A stretch of DNA of 64,000 nt from assembly GCA_023014365.1 (NCBI GenBank), contig JAEBUN010000018.1, positions 372,001-436,000 on the forward strand. Reading direction: 5' to 3'. Origin of the DNA: Lepiota brunneoincarnata. Taxonomy: Eukaryota; Basidiomycota; Agaricomycetes; Agaricales; Agaricaceae. Shown piece by piece: positions 1-11,762 of this stretch. Position 1 is the first letter of the stretch, and each line of letters starts with the position of its first letter. The notes under the pieces are model-generated. The model had not been told where the DNA came from. It saw only the letters and a list, made by a program, of their open reading frames with translations, and did no database searches. The position numbers and the translations under genes are program-made.

Positions 1-67
1 ACCCACTCGTCCGAAGCGCATGAGGATAAATAATCCGAGAGTCGCCCAACACAGTAAAGTGTTCAAT

Positions 68-1252
68 ATGCGCTTCTCAGCTTTTTGCTTTTCCGCTGCG
101 ATCCTAGTTACTGAAGTCGCCGCTCATGGATACGTTCCTTGGATCAGGATAAATGGTAAAACTATTGCCGGATGGGACGTCAACAGGGGTAAGTGCTCGC
201 TCAAGCGTCACGGGCCCACCCATCCTATAAGAATTTTAATGTCTAGACCCCTACACCACCCCTCAGGTAAGTCACGATTCATGTACCTGGTCAACGAGAC
301 TCAACCCCCACATCACGATAGCCCTTGCGTGTTGTCCGAGGAACCAAGCTCGATAGCGGTTTTATTGCTGATGTTGCTTCTCCTGACATCACTTGCTCCA
401 TTGGCAACCAGAAGCTTCCTCCTTGTAGGGCAAGGGCTTTGAGACACGATCATTCTACTCATGGGATTGAACAGGGTCCTATCAGCACTACCGTCGCTGC
501 CGGTGGTACAGTTCAAGTCCTTTGGAACACGTGGCCTTTGGGACATTTCGGCCCCGTCCTCAACTATATGGCGAAGTGCCCAACAAGCGACTGTTCAACC
601 TGGAAGGGTGATAGTGGATCCCCTTGGTTCAAGGTCTCGGTTTAATTTTTCATTGCAGAAAAAATCCCTGACAATATTCGTTCAAAAGATACAACAAAGT
701 GTTTATACTAATGGAGAGTGGGCATCTGATACCCTTGCCAAGAGCAACTTTACCTACAATGTGAGGATCCCTGCTAACATCTCCCCCGGAGCCTATGTGA
801 GTATCCCCCTCCCATTTATGCATAATCGTGGCCAATGGCCTTGCTTAGCTCCTTCGTCACGAAAACCTTGCTCTACACGGCGCCTCAAACCTGGGTGGTG
901 CCCAATTCTACCCAGTGTGCATCCAACTGACAGGTATATCCATACTCACTGGCACTTGCAATATACGATCCTCATTCATCGCGTTAGTAACCGGCGGGGG
1001 TAGCCTCAACCCTTCTGGCCTTAGCTTTCCTGGGACTTACAAAGTACGTACCTGTTACAGGCATGTTCGGAGGGTTGCCCTGACCATATCGCAGGCCACG
1101 GACCCCGGCATTCACTTCAACGTATATCTTGGTGACGCCTCGAACAAAGTGAGCCTTTACTTCAACTCTTCTCAACGATAGACTCACTCATGTGCTGGGA
1201 CTTGTAGGCTTACGTTCCACCCGGTGGACCTGTCTATCCCGGACTGACTTGA
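68..1252 (+). CDS. AA9 lytic polysaccharide monooxygenase (secreted)
   Basis: Copper-dependent oxidative cleavage of cellulose or related beta-glucans outside the cell. The ATG at 68 opens a signal peptide ([19 protein letters not shown]) whose predicted cleavage leaves His1 in HGYVPW, the N-terminal half of the copper histidine brace. The second copper His lies in WPLGHFGP, and the [12 protein letters not shown] and AQFYPVC motifs supply the Gln and axial Tyr typical of AA9. The ORF joins cleanly through introns at 189-246, 267-321, 634-688, 797-848, about 933-989, 1045-1095 and 1150-1207, and ends in [13 protein letters not shown]. The 20-nt exon at 247-266 encodes DPYTTPQ. There is no CBM1, so this is a single-domain enzyme. 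An upstream in-frame ATG at 20 would put a charged stretch before the signal peptide and is less likely. The family is certain; the substrate is not known. Confidence 0.9.
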
Positions 1253-3561
1253 GATAATTTTACTGAGATCAAAGTATCGGTTGTGATGGAACATGATTTC
1301 AAGGAAATCCCGGTCAACACGGTACTTCTGCTCTGCTCTGAGTTTTGTATCGAAAGACTTCAAGCTTGGATTCCAACAATCCCAGCGAATGATGGATGAA
1401 ATCCTCCCTCATACGCCCGTTCGTAGGTAGTAATCAGCGTTAAGAGTGGCACAGATATTATGGTACGTATCTTAGAGGGTGACAATATGCACATGCACCG
1501 AAGATCCAAGTTTTCGGGGGAATTCAGAGGCACGGTCGGTCCTAGTACCATCCACAAAGTCGTTGAGAGTTGTGGCTTCGATCGGTTTAGTATGGACTTC
1601 CTCGCTGGCTAGTCGAGCAAAAAATCACAACGCAGACTTCAAGATGCAATCAAAATCCCGCAGCTCTCAATAGCCTGTCGTGAAACAGAACTACGTTGTG
1701 TAGCACTCATTGATCATCTTACCAACTGCGCACGCGTCACGTTTGTGATGCTCTGCAACTGCCTGCCGCACAACAGCACATCAAACGACATATTCTTGTC
1801 AGACATTGTCTGATAGGAGCGGGAGGACCGCAACTGTTCTATGTACATAAGACCGCAACACCCGTACCAGTAAGTTTGTATTTCTGATCTCCACGTCAGT
1901 AAAACCCCCAAATACAATATTTGTTTGTGTTCGTCTTAATGTGAAGATGTTTGAATAAGATGCTTAGAACACGCAAAATCGATATTTCACATAAAACGGG
2001 TGTAATGGACCTGTTAGGGGGGGGGGGGGGAGGGGGTTATTCAGGACAACTACATACGGGAAGCCGGTGAGGCCGTCCAATGTTCATTTCCATGAGAGGG
2101 TGATAAAAAAGGACGCTTTTGACGGTACCTAACAGAAGAGACGCCTATCAACTAAAGAAAATCAGAACCGGTGTGAGATCTTGACAGGGTGCCTCACAAT
2201 TTGTGGGTGGGTTGCCACGGGGAGGCCGGAGGGGGTTTGCTCGAAGCCCGGCAGGAAACCTGATGAGATAGATGGTCGAGGTATCAGCAACTAACGTAGC
2301 ACTAACGCCTGAGGTCAGTAACAGTGTGAGTATTGCCCCCTAGGGAGTAGGTTCGTCCTTGTGCCAAGAACAAGTATTGACTGATCAAAGATGAATGCTC
2401 AGACAGCGAGAGAACAAGTGACAATACATAGCTACACGGGAAACAAACCATACAAAGAGTCTAAGCATCATTCATGTCCAGCAATGAGCATAGCTGGTAG
2501 TCGAGCGACTTCAACACGGATCCTGACTCCTCGGTGTTAAGAACTGATCAATAGCGCTGTAGCTCAAATGATCTAATGAACGGCCGGGTGTATGATAAAA
2601 ATGCGCAGAGGACGGATAATAGCGAGGTCATTCTCACCGGAAACCCAGCTCTAAAGTTCACTCCGCTACAGAAGTTCCGGTGTAGGATGTCAACTGGATC
2701 CTCAGGGACCGGGATAGCTTTGAAGCTCACGACAGTGACGGTGCTTGAGATATACCGGGGGGCAAGAGCAGCGATAGCGAGTATCGAGAAGCAGCGGAGG
2801 GCTGGTCTGGGGACACATACTGTGGAATCGAACGGTGCTACTGGGGCGCCAACGGCTAGATTCATCAGCTATTGCATAGGGAAGGGATCTTGGTTGTTTG
2901 CAGCACAAAAGCAGCGAGGCAGCCTAAAGCTTCCCAGGTACGGGGCAAAGGCCCAGTTATCGGGGAGTATAACTTCAGAGCACATCAACAAGGCTGGATA
3001 ACCCTGACACTTTTGGTCGACATTGGAGTTGGGCCTGTGCCTCCGCTTCGGGCCACCGACGCTCAAGCGTCCAAGTTTGAAGCAGGCGTTACTCGAAACA
3101 GCTCGTTAATCCTGGGTGCGGCATGGATGGTGCCAGTTTTGTAATGCCACCTTGTCCTCGTCGACAGCCGGTTCCACATCTCATGGCAGGTCTAGGATAT
3201 ATGTCGACGAAAGTACACAGGTGCCTCATGAGGACAAAATGAAGGACCTCGTAGCTCTGCCTGATACTAGAATATTAGCAGAAACTATGCTTGCGATGCT
3301 ACACGTAGCTAATTAACTGTCACAAAACGAGGTTTGGACATGATTCGTTTTTATCTCGTGCACAGGTGTCCCGGAAAGACCGTTTCGAAGGTGTGTAGGA
3401 GCAAATTTCGATCCAGGGGAATATCGTAATTACAGCAAGTGGTATATGCACTTGTGATATAAAAGCATGATATTGGGACCTTTCAAGAGAGCAGACATAC
3501 TGAAAGGCCATAGGTGATTGATCGCTCCTCCAGGATGGGAGGGTGTCCTACTCCACATGAT
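1253..3561. other. Gene-poor interval with no supported gene
   Basis: About 2.3 kb with only short open frames on both strands and no motif I recognise. The longest overlapping frames (about 2548-3066, both strands, 100-140 codons) do not join into a plausible protein. It contains a 14-base G homopolymer at 2017-2030. It could hold decayed coding sequence. Confidence 0.4.
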
Positions 3562-4462
3562 TCACGTACGCAACCACGCCGTTTTTGCTATCTTTTTGAG
3601 TCGCTTTTGCTCCTTGAATCGTTCCTATATCCGCGTGAACAACAATCAAACAATAGACAGACATCAGACCCACCAAGTCCTTTTTGGTTGGCCGCTTTCT
3701 CTTCTTTCCCAAGCCCTCTTCCTCTTCCTGATCTCTGTCAGCCACAATCTGTTGCTCCCAAGCATTAACGTCAAAGTAAAACTCGCTCATCCGCTTCATT
3801 CGCTCGTATTCGGACAGGTGTCCTGGCGTACGCGCATCAGGTCGAGCGAATGCGCCGGTGCGTGCATTGAACTTGGCCTGGAAAGAGGGAATTGGACCGG
3901 AAGCTCCTGATGATGTGGCTGAGAGAAGTGAGGGATCGAGATGAGCTAAGGAGGGGTCGATGCCTTGTGCGAGTGCAGCCGCTTGCAGCGCTGACTGATG
4001 AGCCGTCGAACTGGAAGGATGTTGCTCTGGCGAGTTTAAGTCATATACCGGTGACGGTCCTGCAGAAGGTTCGGCGGAGGCGGGGGCATCTGAGGGCTGC
4101 AAGGGATTTTCCCAAGTCGTTTCTCCTGTCTCGGCGTTATAGAAATAGTACGTGTTGTATTGAGGCGCATATATCGCCTGCCATGGTTGGGCGTTTGGCG
4201 CGGGTTCGTCTTCTCCTGGTGAGGATGTCCTTCCCGAGTTGGAGAACTCCTCGGATCCCTCTTCCTCCTGCTCAGGCTGAGGTGGATCCCCGTCTGGCGG
4301 TGTCGCCTTCTCCTTACCCTTCACTTTGCCAGGGTCTGGAGAAGATGAAGTTCCAGGGCTCTTCGGGTCCTCGTCCTCGCTCGCTCGAGCCTGACGATTC
4401 GTGGTGCTTTGCTCATCGGGGGCCATGGCGCCTAAGCTGTCCTGTTTTTGAGGATTAAGCAT
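3562..4462 (-). CDS. WW-domain nuclear protein (pre-mRNA processing type)
   Basis: A protein of about 284 residues with one intron (3625-3673, 49 nt). Removing it changes the apparent C-terminus to the conserved ending ERFKEQKRLKKIAKTAWLRT. Residues about 1-90 are acidic and disordered (Ser/Pro/Glu). A single WW domain follows at about 93-121, with both signature residues (W in PWQAIY, W-x-x-P in TTWENP) and the central YYFYN strand. The C-terminal third carries the HLSEYERMKRMSEFYFDVNAWE block and a KKRKRPTKK basic stretch likely to act as a nuclear localisation signal. WW domains bind proline-rich ligands; basidiomycete orthologues are usually annotated only as WW-domain proteins, so a splicing or transcription role is inference. 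A second ATG (MAPDEQ, 12 codons in) is an equally possible start. Confidence 0.85.
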
Positions 4463-5029
4463 TGGGCAAGGGGGCAGGAAAGCTGACAGGTGGCCATTTC
4501 AAACTCCGATGATGGCATCAATTTCCCCTGAACCACATTTCACCTGCACGTAACGCTTCAGAAGATTTTTTTTTTCTACTCAAAGTTATTATAGCCCCAC
4601 ATTTGGGATTGCGGCGAGCTTCGAGGTATTTTGAAATGCGCCCGACCTGGCCTGATGCAACGCTGCTCTACCCCGCTACATGAGGGACACGAGCAAAAAA
4701 AACATTTTTCAACGACTCAATAACGGTTGGTCCAGATCTCATGACCGAGAGCACAGGATTATTTATTTCCTGAAACACTTGTATCAGGCTCCGGTTGCTC
4801 TGTGGCAGATAAGTATATATTCGAAAGTTCATATTTAGACTTGGAATAGCAAGTTGTAATTGGTGATTATCTGTAACACAGATCTTCCAATGCCAGACGG
4901 ATGGGGATCCTGCAAGATATGCTACAACATCTAACGCGCAAATCAACTGCAGAGCCCCCCCACAGCAGGTCAACTGTCCGTGACGCGTCCCGTGGCACCT
5001 CCTCACGGATACCATGCCGCACAAAATGG

Positions 5030-6312
5030 CTAGTCATGGTACGAGTATTCTGAATGCACTGACCTCGCGAACTGCAACACGAGTGACTTTGGTTGCGCTG
5101 CAGCTTTTCCTCCCAATCCCAGTGCCCAGCCCAAACCAAGTCGGACACTGATCAGCATCATTGTACAACCGTACAGTGCAGGCGAGATCGGGAGTAAAAG
5201 CTGACCATACACCGAGGTCCTCCCCACAAATTACGACGAGTAGTATCATTGTCCAAGCTCTAGAGAGTCGTTTAGTCCAGGTCAAGATCTCAAGACTCGA
5301 GAACTGACTGACGTGTAAATAGCTGCGCTTTCGACAATGATAGACAGTATATGCTATGGAGGCGGTTGTCTAATGCCACTAAACAACTGGAAGATGAGAC
5401 CAGGAACGCACCATTATATGTTGATATATAGACTTTGTGTCTGACCTTGTTGACCGACCATGCCTTCCATGCGATGAAACCTGATCGTCCACTTTCATTC
5501 AGCCACTCCTCTTTTGAGATGGCTCTGAGGAACACCACCTGTACTATAGAGATTTACGCTTTGTGATATCCAAAGTCAACGGGAATCCGGGATGTAGAGC
5601 ACATACACATACCATGAAGTGAGAGCCGTCATCGACACGAACCACCACCGAAGAGACCTGGGGTTTGGAAGAAACATAAGAAGATGTCGGACTTCAAGCA
5701 CGATCAACCGAATAGCGCAAGCTAATGGGATCCAGGGATTTGTTAGTCTCCGAGGATAGAGATGGCAGGAAAACATTAGCATGCACTACTGACCGACGAA
5801 TCCGCCGAAGCAAAACAAAGGAAACACTACCACGGAGAATCTCTTGTTTCCGATTGTCCATAGTCGATGTAGCTGGTGGGGTAAGGAGTAAATTAAAAGC
5901 GAACTCGAATAGACCTACAATCAATGCATCCCCAACAAAAAGACTCAGCATCTCAAAGACAAGCCGCATGAAGGACATAATACTCCTGGTTTTCCTATCA
6001 TCCACCAGCGCCATCATTGTCCCCCATGCAAAGGCCCAGTGCTGCCAAAAAAGTCTGTCACTCAACGAGGACAGCCGGACAAAGGAGACAGATCAACCCA
6101 CTATCGTCGTAAGCACCAGCATAATGCTTCCCAGTGCTGACCAGAACTTGAGCTCAGTGTGTTGGGCTCTCGTGGTCGTAGCATCCTTCCCTGAGTACTC
6201 CGACTGTTTACTCAATTGGACTCTGAGGGTACGATATCGCTTGTTGAGTACCACAGTTGAAATTGCAAAGAGCACAACGAAGCAGCCATAGAGAGGTGCT
6301 ATCCATGAACAT
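5030..6312 (-). CDS. Seven-transmembrane family protein, array member 1
   Basis: First of the tandem family. It starts MFMDSTSLYGCFVVLFAIST (TM1), has a charged first loop and TM2 (SALGSIMLVLTTIV), then after an intron LFWQHWAFAWGTMMAL and TM3 FEMLSLFVGDALIV. The family signature after TM3 is LHRLWTIGNKRF, followed by TM4 VVVFPLFCFGGFVG. Near the end come a VESAAIYTS helix and the last TM with ISPALYGCTMMLISVRLGLGWALG, then a short cytosolic tail. At least six short introns are needed to stay in frame, and all the junctions I tried have GT/AG ends. It appears intact. These proteins are common in agaricomycetes and have no assigned function; receptor or sensor roles are only suggested by topology. 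Confidence 0.78.
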
Positions 6313-6765
6313 TTGTACCTTCCCGAGAAGGATAAAGGACGACATGGTGACTGGGGTTGGGAGGGGCAACTACTGGAGTCGGTACCTTCTTTATTTACCC
6401 TCGTGATGGTATTGCGGTGTATTGGACCGTGTGTAGCACACTTACCTCACCATTGACTCCGTCGTCCAACCGAATCGTCTAACTCCATGTAGGAGCGCCA
6501 TTGGAGGTCATATGTGTTCCAGAAGACTCGTGCTCAGCGCTAAATGTTGAAACATTTCCCCGATATGTACTTCTCATATTTCATGCTGAACACCTTCGCA
6601 ACATGCCCGAGCTTCAGATTGCAAATCTCAGGGACCCCCTATTCAAAATCCTCGTGGACTTTACTCAGCCAATGTATACAAATGGGCACCGCCGACCAAG
6701 AAGCCGCACTATACGTAAGAAACATGATCTACCAGGCGCTTAATGATTCCTACACGGTGACCCTT

Positions 6766-8054
6766 TCATCGCTCTTGTCCGCCAGTCCGCGGACCGGAAC
6801 TTCGGCCGGACGCCAAGTGCTGACTCGTTCCGACTGCATAGTTCGACCCTCCTGACCCTGTAGCCCATCCAAGCCCTACGCGGACACTGATGAGCATAGT
6901 CGATACGCCATACAGCTCCGTGGCGATATCGTAGAAAGTAATGTAAAAACTATGTTGTATTATAACAAGGACCGAGCGTTGTGACCATCCAAAGACTGGA
7001 AAGGATGAGTCTGTCGAATAATGCGATCGAACAGTTCCCGTACCTATAAATTGCAGTGCTTTCGATTAGAATGGCTACGACGTGCTAGAGATTGCCCAAG
7101 GCTTGTTAGCTCAGCTTCACTAGAGTCATTCCAATCATACCATGAGTTGTCCCCCACCATATCGTCTGGAACCCTCTGTTGGCCCGCCAAATCTTCCACG
7201 ACATCATGACTAGGGGTTATTGGGAGATTACACAGGTAATATTAGAAATCGGGGGGAAGGACTCACGAGTGCAATACAGATTGACACTGAAAGGGAAGGG
7301 TATTCGGAAGCCGTTTCGTGGACACCAATAGAGGGAAGAGCTGACCTCATTGTTGACACAACTACCCCGATCAGCCAGAGAGTTGTTACCAAGTAAGAAG
7401 GGAGATGTTTCCTCCAGTACACCAAATAATATTGCCAAGAGAGTGGGATTGCGAAGGCTTGTGGAGAGATAAGCCATCGAGCCTAGAGTCGAGTATGATT
7501 CAATAATTCTTAGAAACCCACCGAAAAACGATATAAGCGCGATGAGAGGGAAAGCAATGAGGAGCCTATTCTTGTTCCCAACGATCCACAAGCGGTGTAT
7601 CTAGTGCCGAATATTTCTCAGTGCACACTTCAAGTCCTGAATCGAGGCCAAAAACCTACGATGATAACATCCCCAAGAACCAGAGTAACTTCGGACATCA
7701 ACACCTTAACAAAGACGATTTTTCTATCAGCCGCCTCTGTTAGGGGACCAAGATATATAATCCAGTTCGACAACCAGTGCTACAAGCACATCAGCAGCAC
7801 GATATTCTCCAAGACGATAGACACACAATAGTCACAGCGATAAACATCATCATCCCCGTCACTTCCCAAAATCTCATCGTCCGCAGACGGTCTGCATCAC
7901 TATCGAAGGCGACGCCATTTCTCTTGAGATGCTTCCTGCGTTGAGCAAGAAGCAGGGTTGACACCACGTAGAGGATGAAAAATCCACCATAGAGCGCATT
8001 TTCGGAAAAAGTAAGAGTCCAAATAGACCGTTGCGCAGTTAACTCGGAGGGCAT
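6766..8054 (-). CDS. Seven-transmembrane family protein, array member 2
   Basis: It lies directly upstream of member 1 on the same strand. The N-terminus has NALYGGFFILYVVSTLLLAQRR (TM1) and a TM2 ending in MMMFIAVTIV. The second exon block carries HWLSNWIIYLGPLTEAADRK and TM3 LVLGDVIIV, then the signature IHRLWIVGNKN and TM4 LLIAFPLIALISFFGGFL. The C-terminus is TELYGVSTMLISVRVGLGWA followed by a Gly/Ser-rich tail (TGSGGSNYAV...) ending at 6766. The motif order and approximate spacing match member 1, so the two are paralogues. I did not resolve every exon between 7217 and 6870. Function unknown; seven membrane segments with a cytosolic C-terminus is inferred from the hydrophobic pattern. Confidence 0.75.
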
Positions 8055-8265
8055 GGAATTGGAGTGGTGAAGTATACTGGAGGGGTTTATGAGGCGAAGC
8101 GGCGTCTAAATTGAATTGTTGAGCTCGGTGACCCGGGCACAATGCGCCATGAGGGTGAGCATGTGATGATCGATCATTGATTACTGATTGAGTATGTATT
8201 ACAATGTGATGTGTCAACCAATAATTGCTGTGCTTGACGTTATATTCTGTTATCTTCTCCGGAAA

Positions 8266-9587
8266 CTAATATACCTCCGAGTCCGCGGTCGTCTGCTGGT
8301 TACGAGGCTGGGCATCAGCGAACACGAGTTCAACAGCCCCAAAAGTCTTTGACGTCGGCGCACCCCCCGGTCCTTTTGCCCATCCCAATCCCATCCGCAC
8401 ACTGATCATCATGAGCGCAAAACCGTACACGGCAGCCGATATCTGAAGGAGATACGACCAGGCCATCGGTATTGGTTCAACTACGATGGTCACTAGCAAC
8501 AGAAGCATCCAGAGTCTGGATCAAGACAGGATCATTCAGGATACGCTTCATTTGTCTGAAGAGGGGTTTTTAAAACTTACGTTGGGAGTGCTACGCTCTC
8601 AATGGCGACAGAGGCCGCGTTCTGAGAATAATTGAGTCAAGTGAAAAGGAAAGGTTTAATGTATTCCCCACCTTGCTGTATTCGCGGATATGTGGGGCCC
8701 AGTTTCTTTAACTGTCACGATCTTCCAGGAGATGAAGGCTGTACCGTGCATCAGGAATTTTCATGCAGGGAAGCGGATCAATCGTTACCTGTAGCGTAAA
8801 GATTGAAGCTATTCATCATACGATCAAAAAATAGTTCCGGAGAACAGAGCACTGAATAACTACCAGAAATTACTCAACATCATACCGAAAAACCACCAGC
8901 GTGTAGACTTGGCCGTTGGCGTATGACGAAAGTAACGACTATACTGGTCGACAAGAGCAACAATGCTGCAGACTTGAGAATGTCTCAGTAGCCGTCGAGA
9001 AATGGATCCTGCTTCAAACGAACCTATGAAGGCAGACCACTGCGATGATGGCGGGAACGATAGTCCGCTTCTTGTGGTTTGAAATGGTCCAAACCCGAGT
9101 CAACTTTACAAACGTTCAGCCAACGCACCAAACGACGCGAAAAGAGCCACTGACAACCACAATATCCCCAAAAACGAACGTTACACACTCGAACAAAAGC
9201 CGCAAAAATGCTGTCTGGCCAATGCCGATGGATGGTGGTGCTCCGGGTTTCGTTCTAGCAGGGACCGCAATCTCTTGCGCCCAGATCAGGATCCAATGCT
9301 AGAATAGTATCAAAAGCCGGTCTCAGTATCCACCTCACCATGGTCGTAGTAAGGGTGGAGACTTACAAGTGTAAGAAGTAAAAACAAACCCCCTCCCACA
9401 CCCATCCAAGTCCACCACCTCCTTCTCCTCGAACCTCCGCTCCTTCTCTACCGATTCTTCCCCCCAGCTTTTGAGGATCTAGCCCTCCGCTGCATTAAGG
9501 TACCGCCTCCTTCTAGCGAGTAAGAACGTGGAAACGATGAAGAGTACAAGGAATGCTCCAGTAAAATGTGCTTTCAGAAAAAAGCAT
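8266..9587 (-). pseudogene. Seven-transmembrane family protein, array member 3, frame-broken
   Basis: It is recognisable by its C-terminus (ISAAVYGFALMMISVRMGLGWAKG), its TM3 plus signature (FVFGDIVV, then after an intron LTRVWTISNHKKR) and its TM1. The start MLFSESTFY is followed in the next frame by GAFLVLFIVSTFLLARRRRY, so one extra T near 9555 breaks TM1. A second frame change is needed between the charged loop (9430-9500) and TM2 (WTWMGVGGGLFLLLTLV). Either this copy is decaying or the sequence has insertion errors here, as elsewhere in the window. A role for the intact form would be the same unknown one as for its neighbours. Confidence 0.65.
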
Positions 9588-10259
9588 AACTATGCGAGTG
9601 ACATATCGTTCAAGTTTGCAGGACGACTGACTGGGGGAGGAGGTGGGGGGGATGGTCTTGGTGGCGATGGCGCAGCCATGGTATATTAGATTCGAGGTCT
9701 GTACGGGCTCCAGAGGGGTTGCGGTCGCTTTATCAGTCAGCTTGCAACGGAATGGGTAGTAAGAACGTAATGGTTCGGGAACCCACGATCGCTCATACCT
9801 TCTCATTCCGGCATTTCTGGCATCTCCACCACGTTCATATCATATGACAGATAACGGCACCTACACACGTGTGATCAGCATAACCTCGGGGTCGGGGACG
9901 GATTATTCGAATGTTCACTCTGCGTTTCGGGTGTTGCAAGGCTCTTCCCATGACGATTTCTTGAACAACCCTGTGCTGTGTGGTGTTGGAACAAGCTATT
10001 GAACGTGATAATTCGAAGGTTGAGGAGTGTGCATCGGACGCAAGATCATTCGACCGCCTGGACTTCTCGGCGATCATTGTCAAATGGAAGAGAAGTTCAC
10101 GATAGCCTTGGAACCTGGGCGTCACGAGAGACGCTCTGTCCATCAGATCAGACCTAAGCCGTTATCGGACATCTAGCAGGACGGCATAATAGAACACATG
10201 CACAACCCACCCTATATCACTCGCTCCCGACTTCCGCACAAGAACACAACCTGACCACC
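9588..10259. other. Divergent intergenic region between array members 3 and 4
   Basis: It separates a minus-strand copy from a plus-strand copy and so should hold both promoters. It contains a C/G-rich patch at 9630-9655. I see no gene. Confidence 0.4.
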
Positions 10260-11624
10260 ATGTCCTCATCCTCAGATGCCCGCTTCAGCGACCGTCAAGA
10301 GTCTCTTTTCATCGTCTCCCACCTCCTCACTTCAAGTTTCTTCTATGGCGTCTTCCTAATCCTCTACGCCCTCTCCTCCATGCTCCTCCGCACCCGACGA
10401 GAACACTACGAGCGGGAGCTTGGGGCACAGCGTGCAGGGGGCTGGGGCGCCGGTCGAGGGAGGGGTGGCGAGAGCGGCGCAAGAAGCCAATTGCGCACAA
10501 TGGTGTTTTGGTTGTGGATGGGGAGGGCAATGTTCGTCGTAGTTTCCTTGGTGCGTTGGTTTGTAATCTCTTTATCTGTTCAAGCGCTGAAGTTTTTTTT
10601 TTCGTGTGGTGCATAGCACTGGGCATTTGATAAAGCGTTGTATATTATCAACGCAAGTTTGGCGGTGTCGAATCGGACCGTCAAAGTCTACCTCAGTTTT
10701 GTGGATAAAATTTTAATGTTGGTCGAGTTTGCACTAGGGGATTTGGTTATTGTGAGTTGTGCCCTTGAACCAAAAATGAAAGAGCGAGCTGAATCTGTGT
10801 GAGATCCATCGATTGTGGATCGTCAAGAAGAACACGTACCTCATCATGTACCCGATTGTTGGAGTATGCGGATACCTGAGTATGTCCATGGGCTCACTGG
10901 CACGAAAACACTGAAAAAAAAAACCTTGATTAGTTTGTGCAGTCATCGTCACCTGGCAGGTGCATACGGAATATACTGCACGGCTCCCTGCATCCAACTT
11001 TGTTGGTAGCCCGTACTGGCCTCTAGGGTTGGTGATCGCAACAACAAGGTCAGTCCCCGATGACCGAGAACGGATTGGTAGTTGACAGCTGCGTAAAGCG
11101 TCAACGTATATTGCACAGGGTGAGCGTATAAAAACAAGGCAAAAGAGATACTAAATGCGGGATGAATAGTGGCGATATGCAGCATCATCTGGAGAACGAG
11201 TTTTGCGCGGGGTTTGGGTGGCAATCAGCTCAAGGTATGCCGCGGGTTTGCCCACAGAATGATTGCTCACTGTAGGGAACAAGCACGTTATGATTATCCT
11301 GATTGAGAGTGCGGCAATATACACGTACGTGATCCAATCCACATCAACATCGATCGTTGTTAATGATGAGAGTGGGACAGATTATGGATGATTCCGACTG
11401 TTATTATGCTTGCGTTCCACTATGGACTATGGTCGTACTTTCTCGCCCAGGCGACGGAACTGTATGGGGTAGTGACTATGCTTATTAGCTTGCGTGTGGG
11501 GCTAGGATGGGCATTCAATAGCAACCAAGAGACCATCGGGGTCAAATCTGGTAATTGGAATCTGCGGTTTGCCGGGGGCGATGACGAAAGTGGGCTGAGA
11601 GCAGAACATGTGGACGAACAATAA
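10260..11624 (+). CDS. Seven-transmembrane family protein, array member 4 (plus strand)
   Basis: Starts MSSSSDARFSDRQESLFIV, then TM1 SSFFYGVFLILYALSSMLL. The first loop is longer than in the paralogues and glycine/arginine rich (GGWGAGRGRGGESG). TM2 is MVFWLWMGRAMFVVVSLV. After an intron ending near 10615 come HWAFDKALYIINASLAVSNR and TM3 LVEFALGDLVI, then the signature IHRLWIVKKNTYLIMYPIVG. The final exon gives LWSYFLAQATELYGVVTMLISLRVGLGWAF and a hydrophilic tail ending DESGLRAEHVDEQ at 11624. It is one of only two array members on the plus strand, flanking the USP gene. It appears intact; function unknown. Confidence 0.76.
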
Positions 11625-11762
11625 TGCATTGCTAGGACTACACTAGGGAAAACATACGTGATGTTCAGCTCCGCATCTGAGAGACACAACAAACTCACCT
11701 ACATCTCTACCACTCGTACATATAATTAGGGGGTTGTAATATTGTACAGATGAGGCGGAGAA

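Noticed and set aside
484..560. Extra intron in AA9 exon 3 (GTAGGG donor near 428)
   Set aside because: Splicing it would destroy the frame of [15 protein letters not shown]; reading straight through keeps the AA9 fold.
2017..2030. 14-base G run as a telomere or centromere-type repeat
   Set aside because: A single homopolymer with no repeating unit around it.
2548..3144. Overlapping frames of about 100-140 codons on both strands
   Set aside because: No motif, no consistent splicing, and both strands look equally protein-like; probably chance or very decayed.
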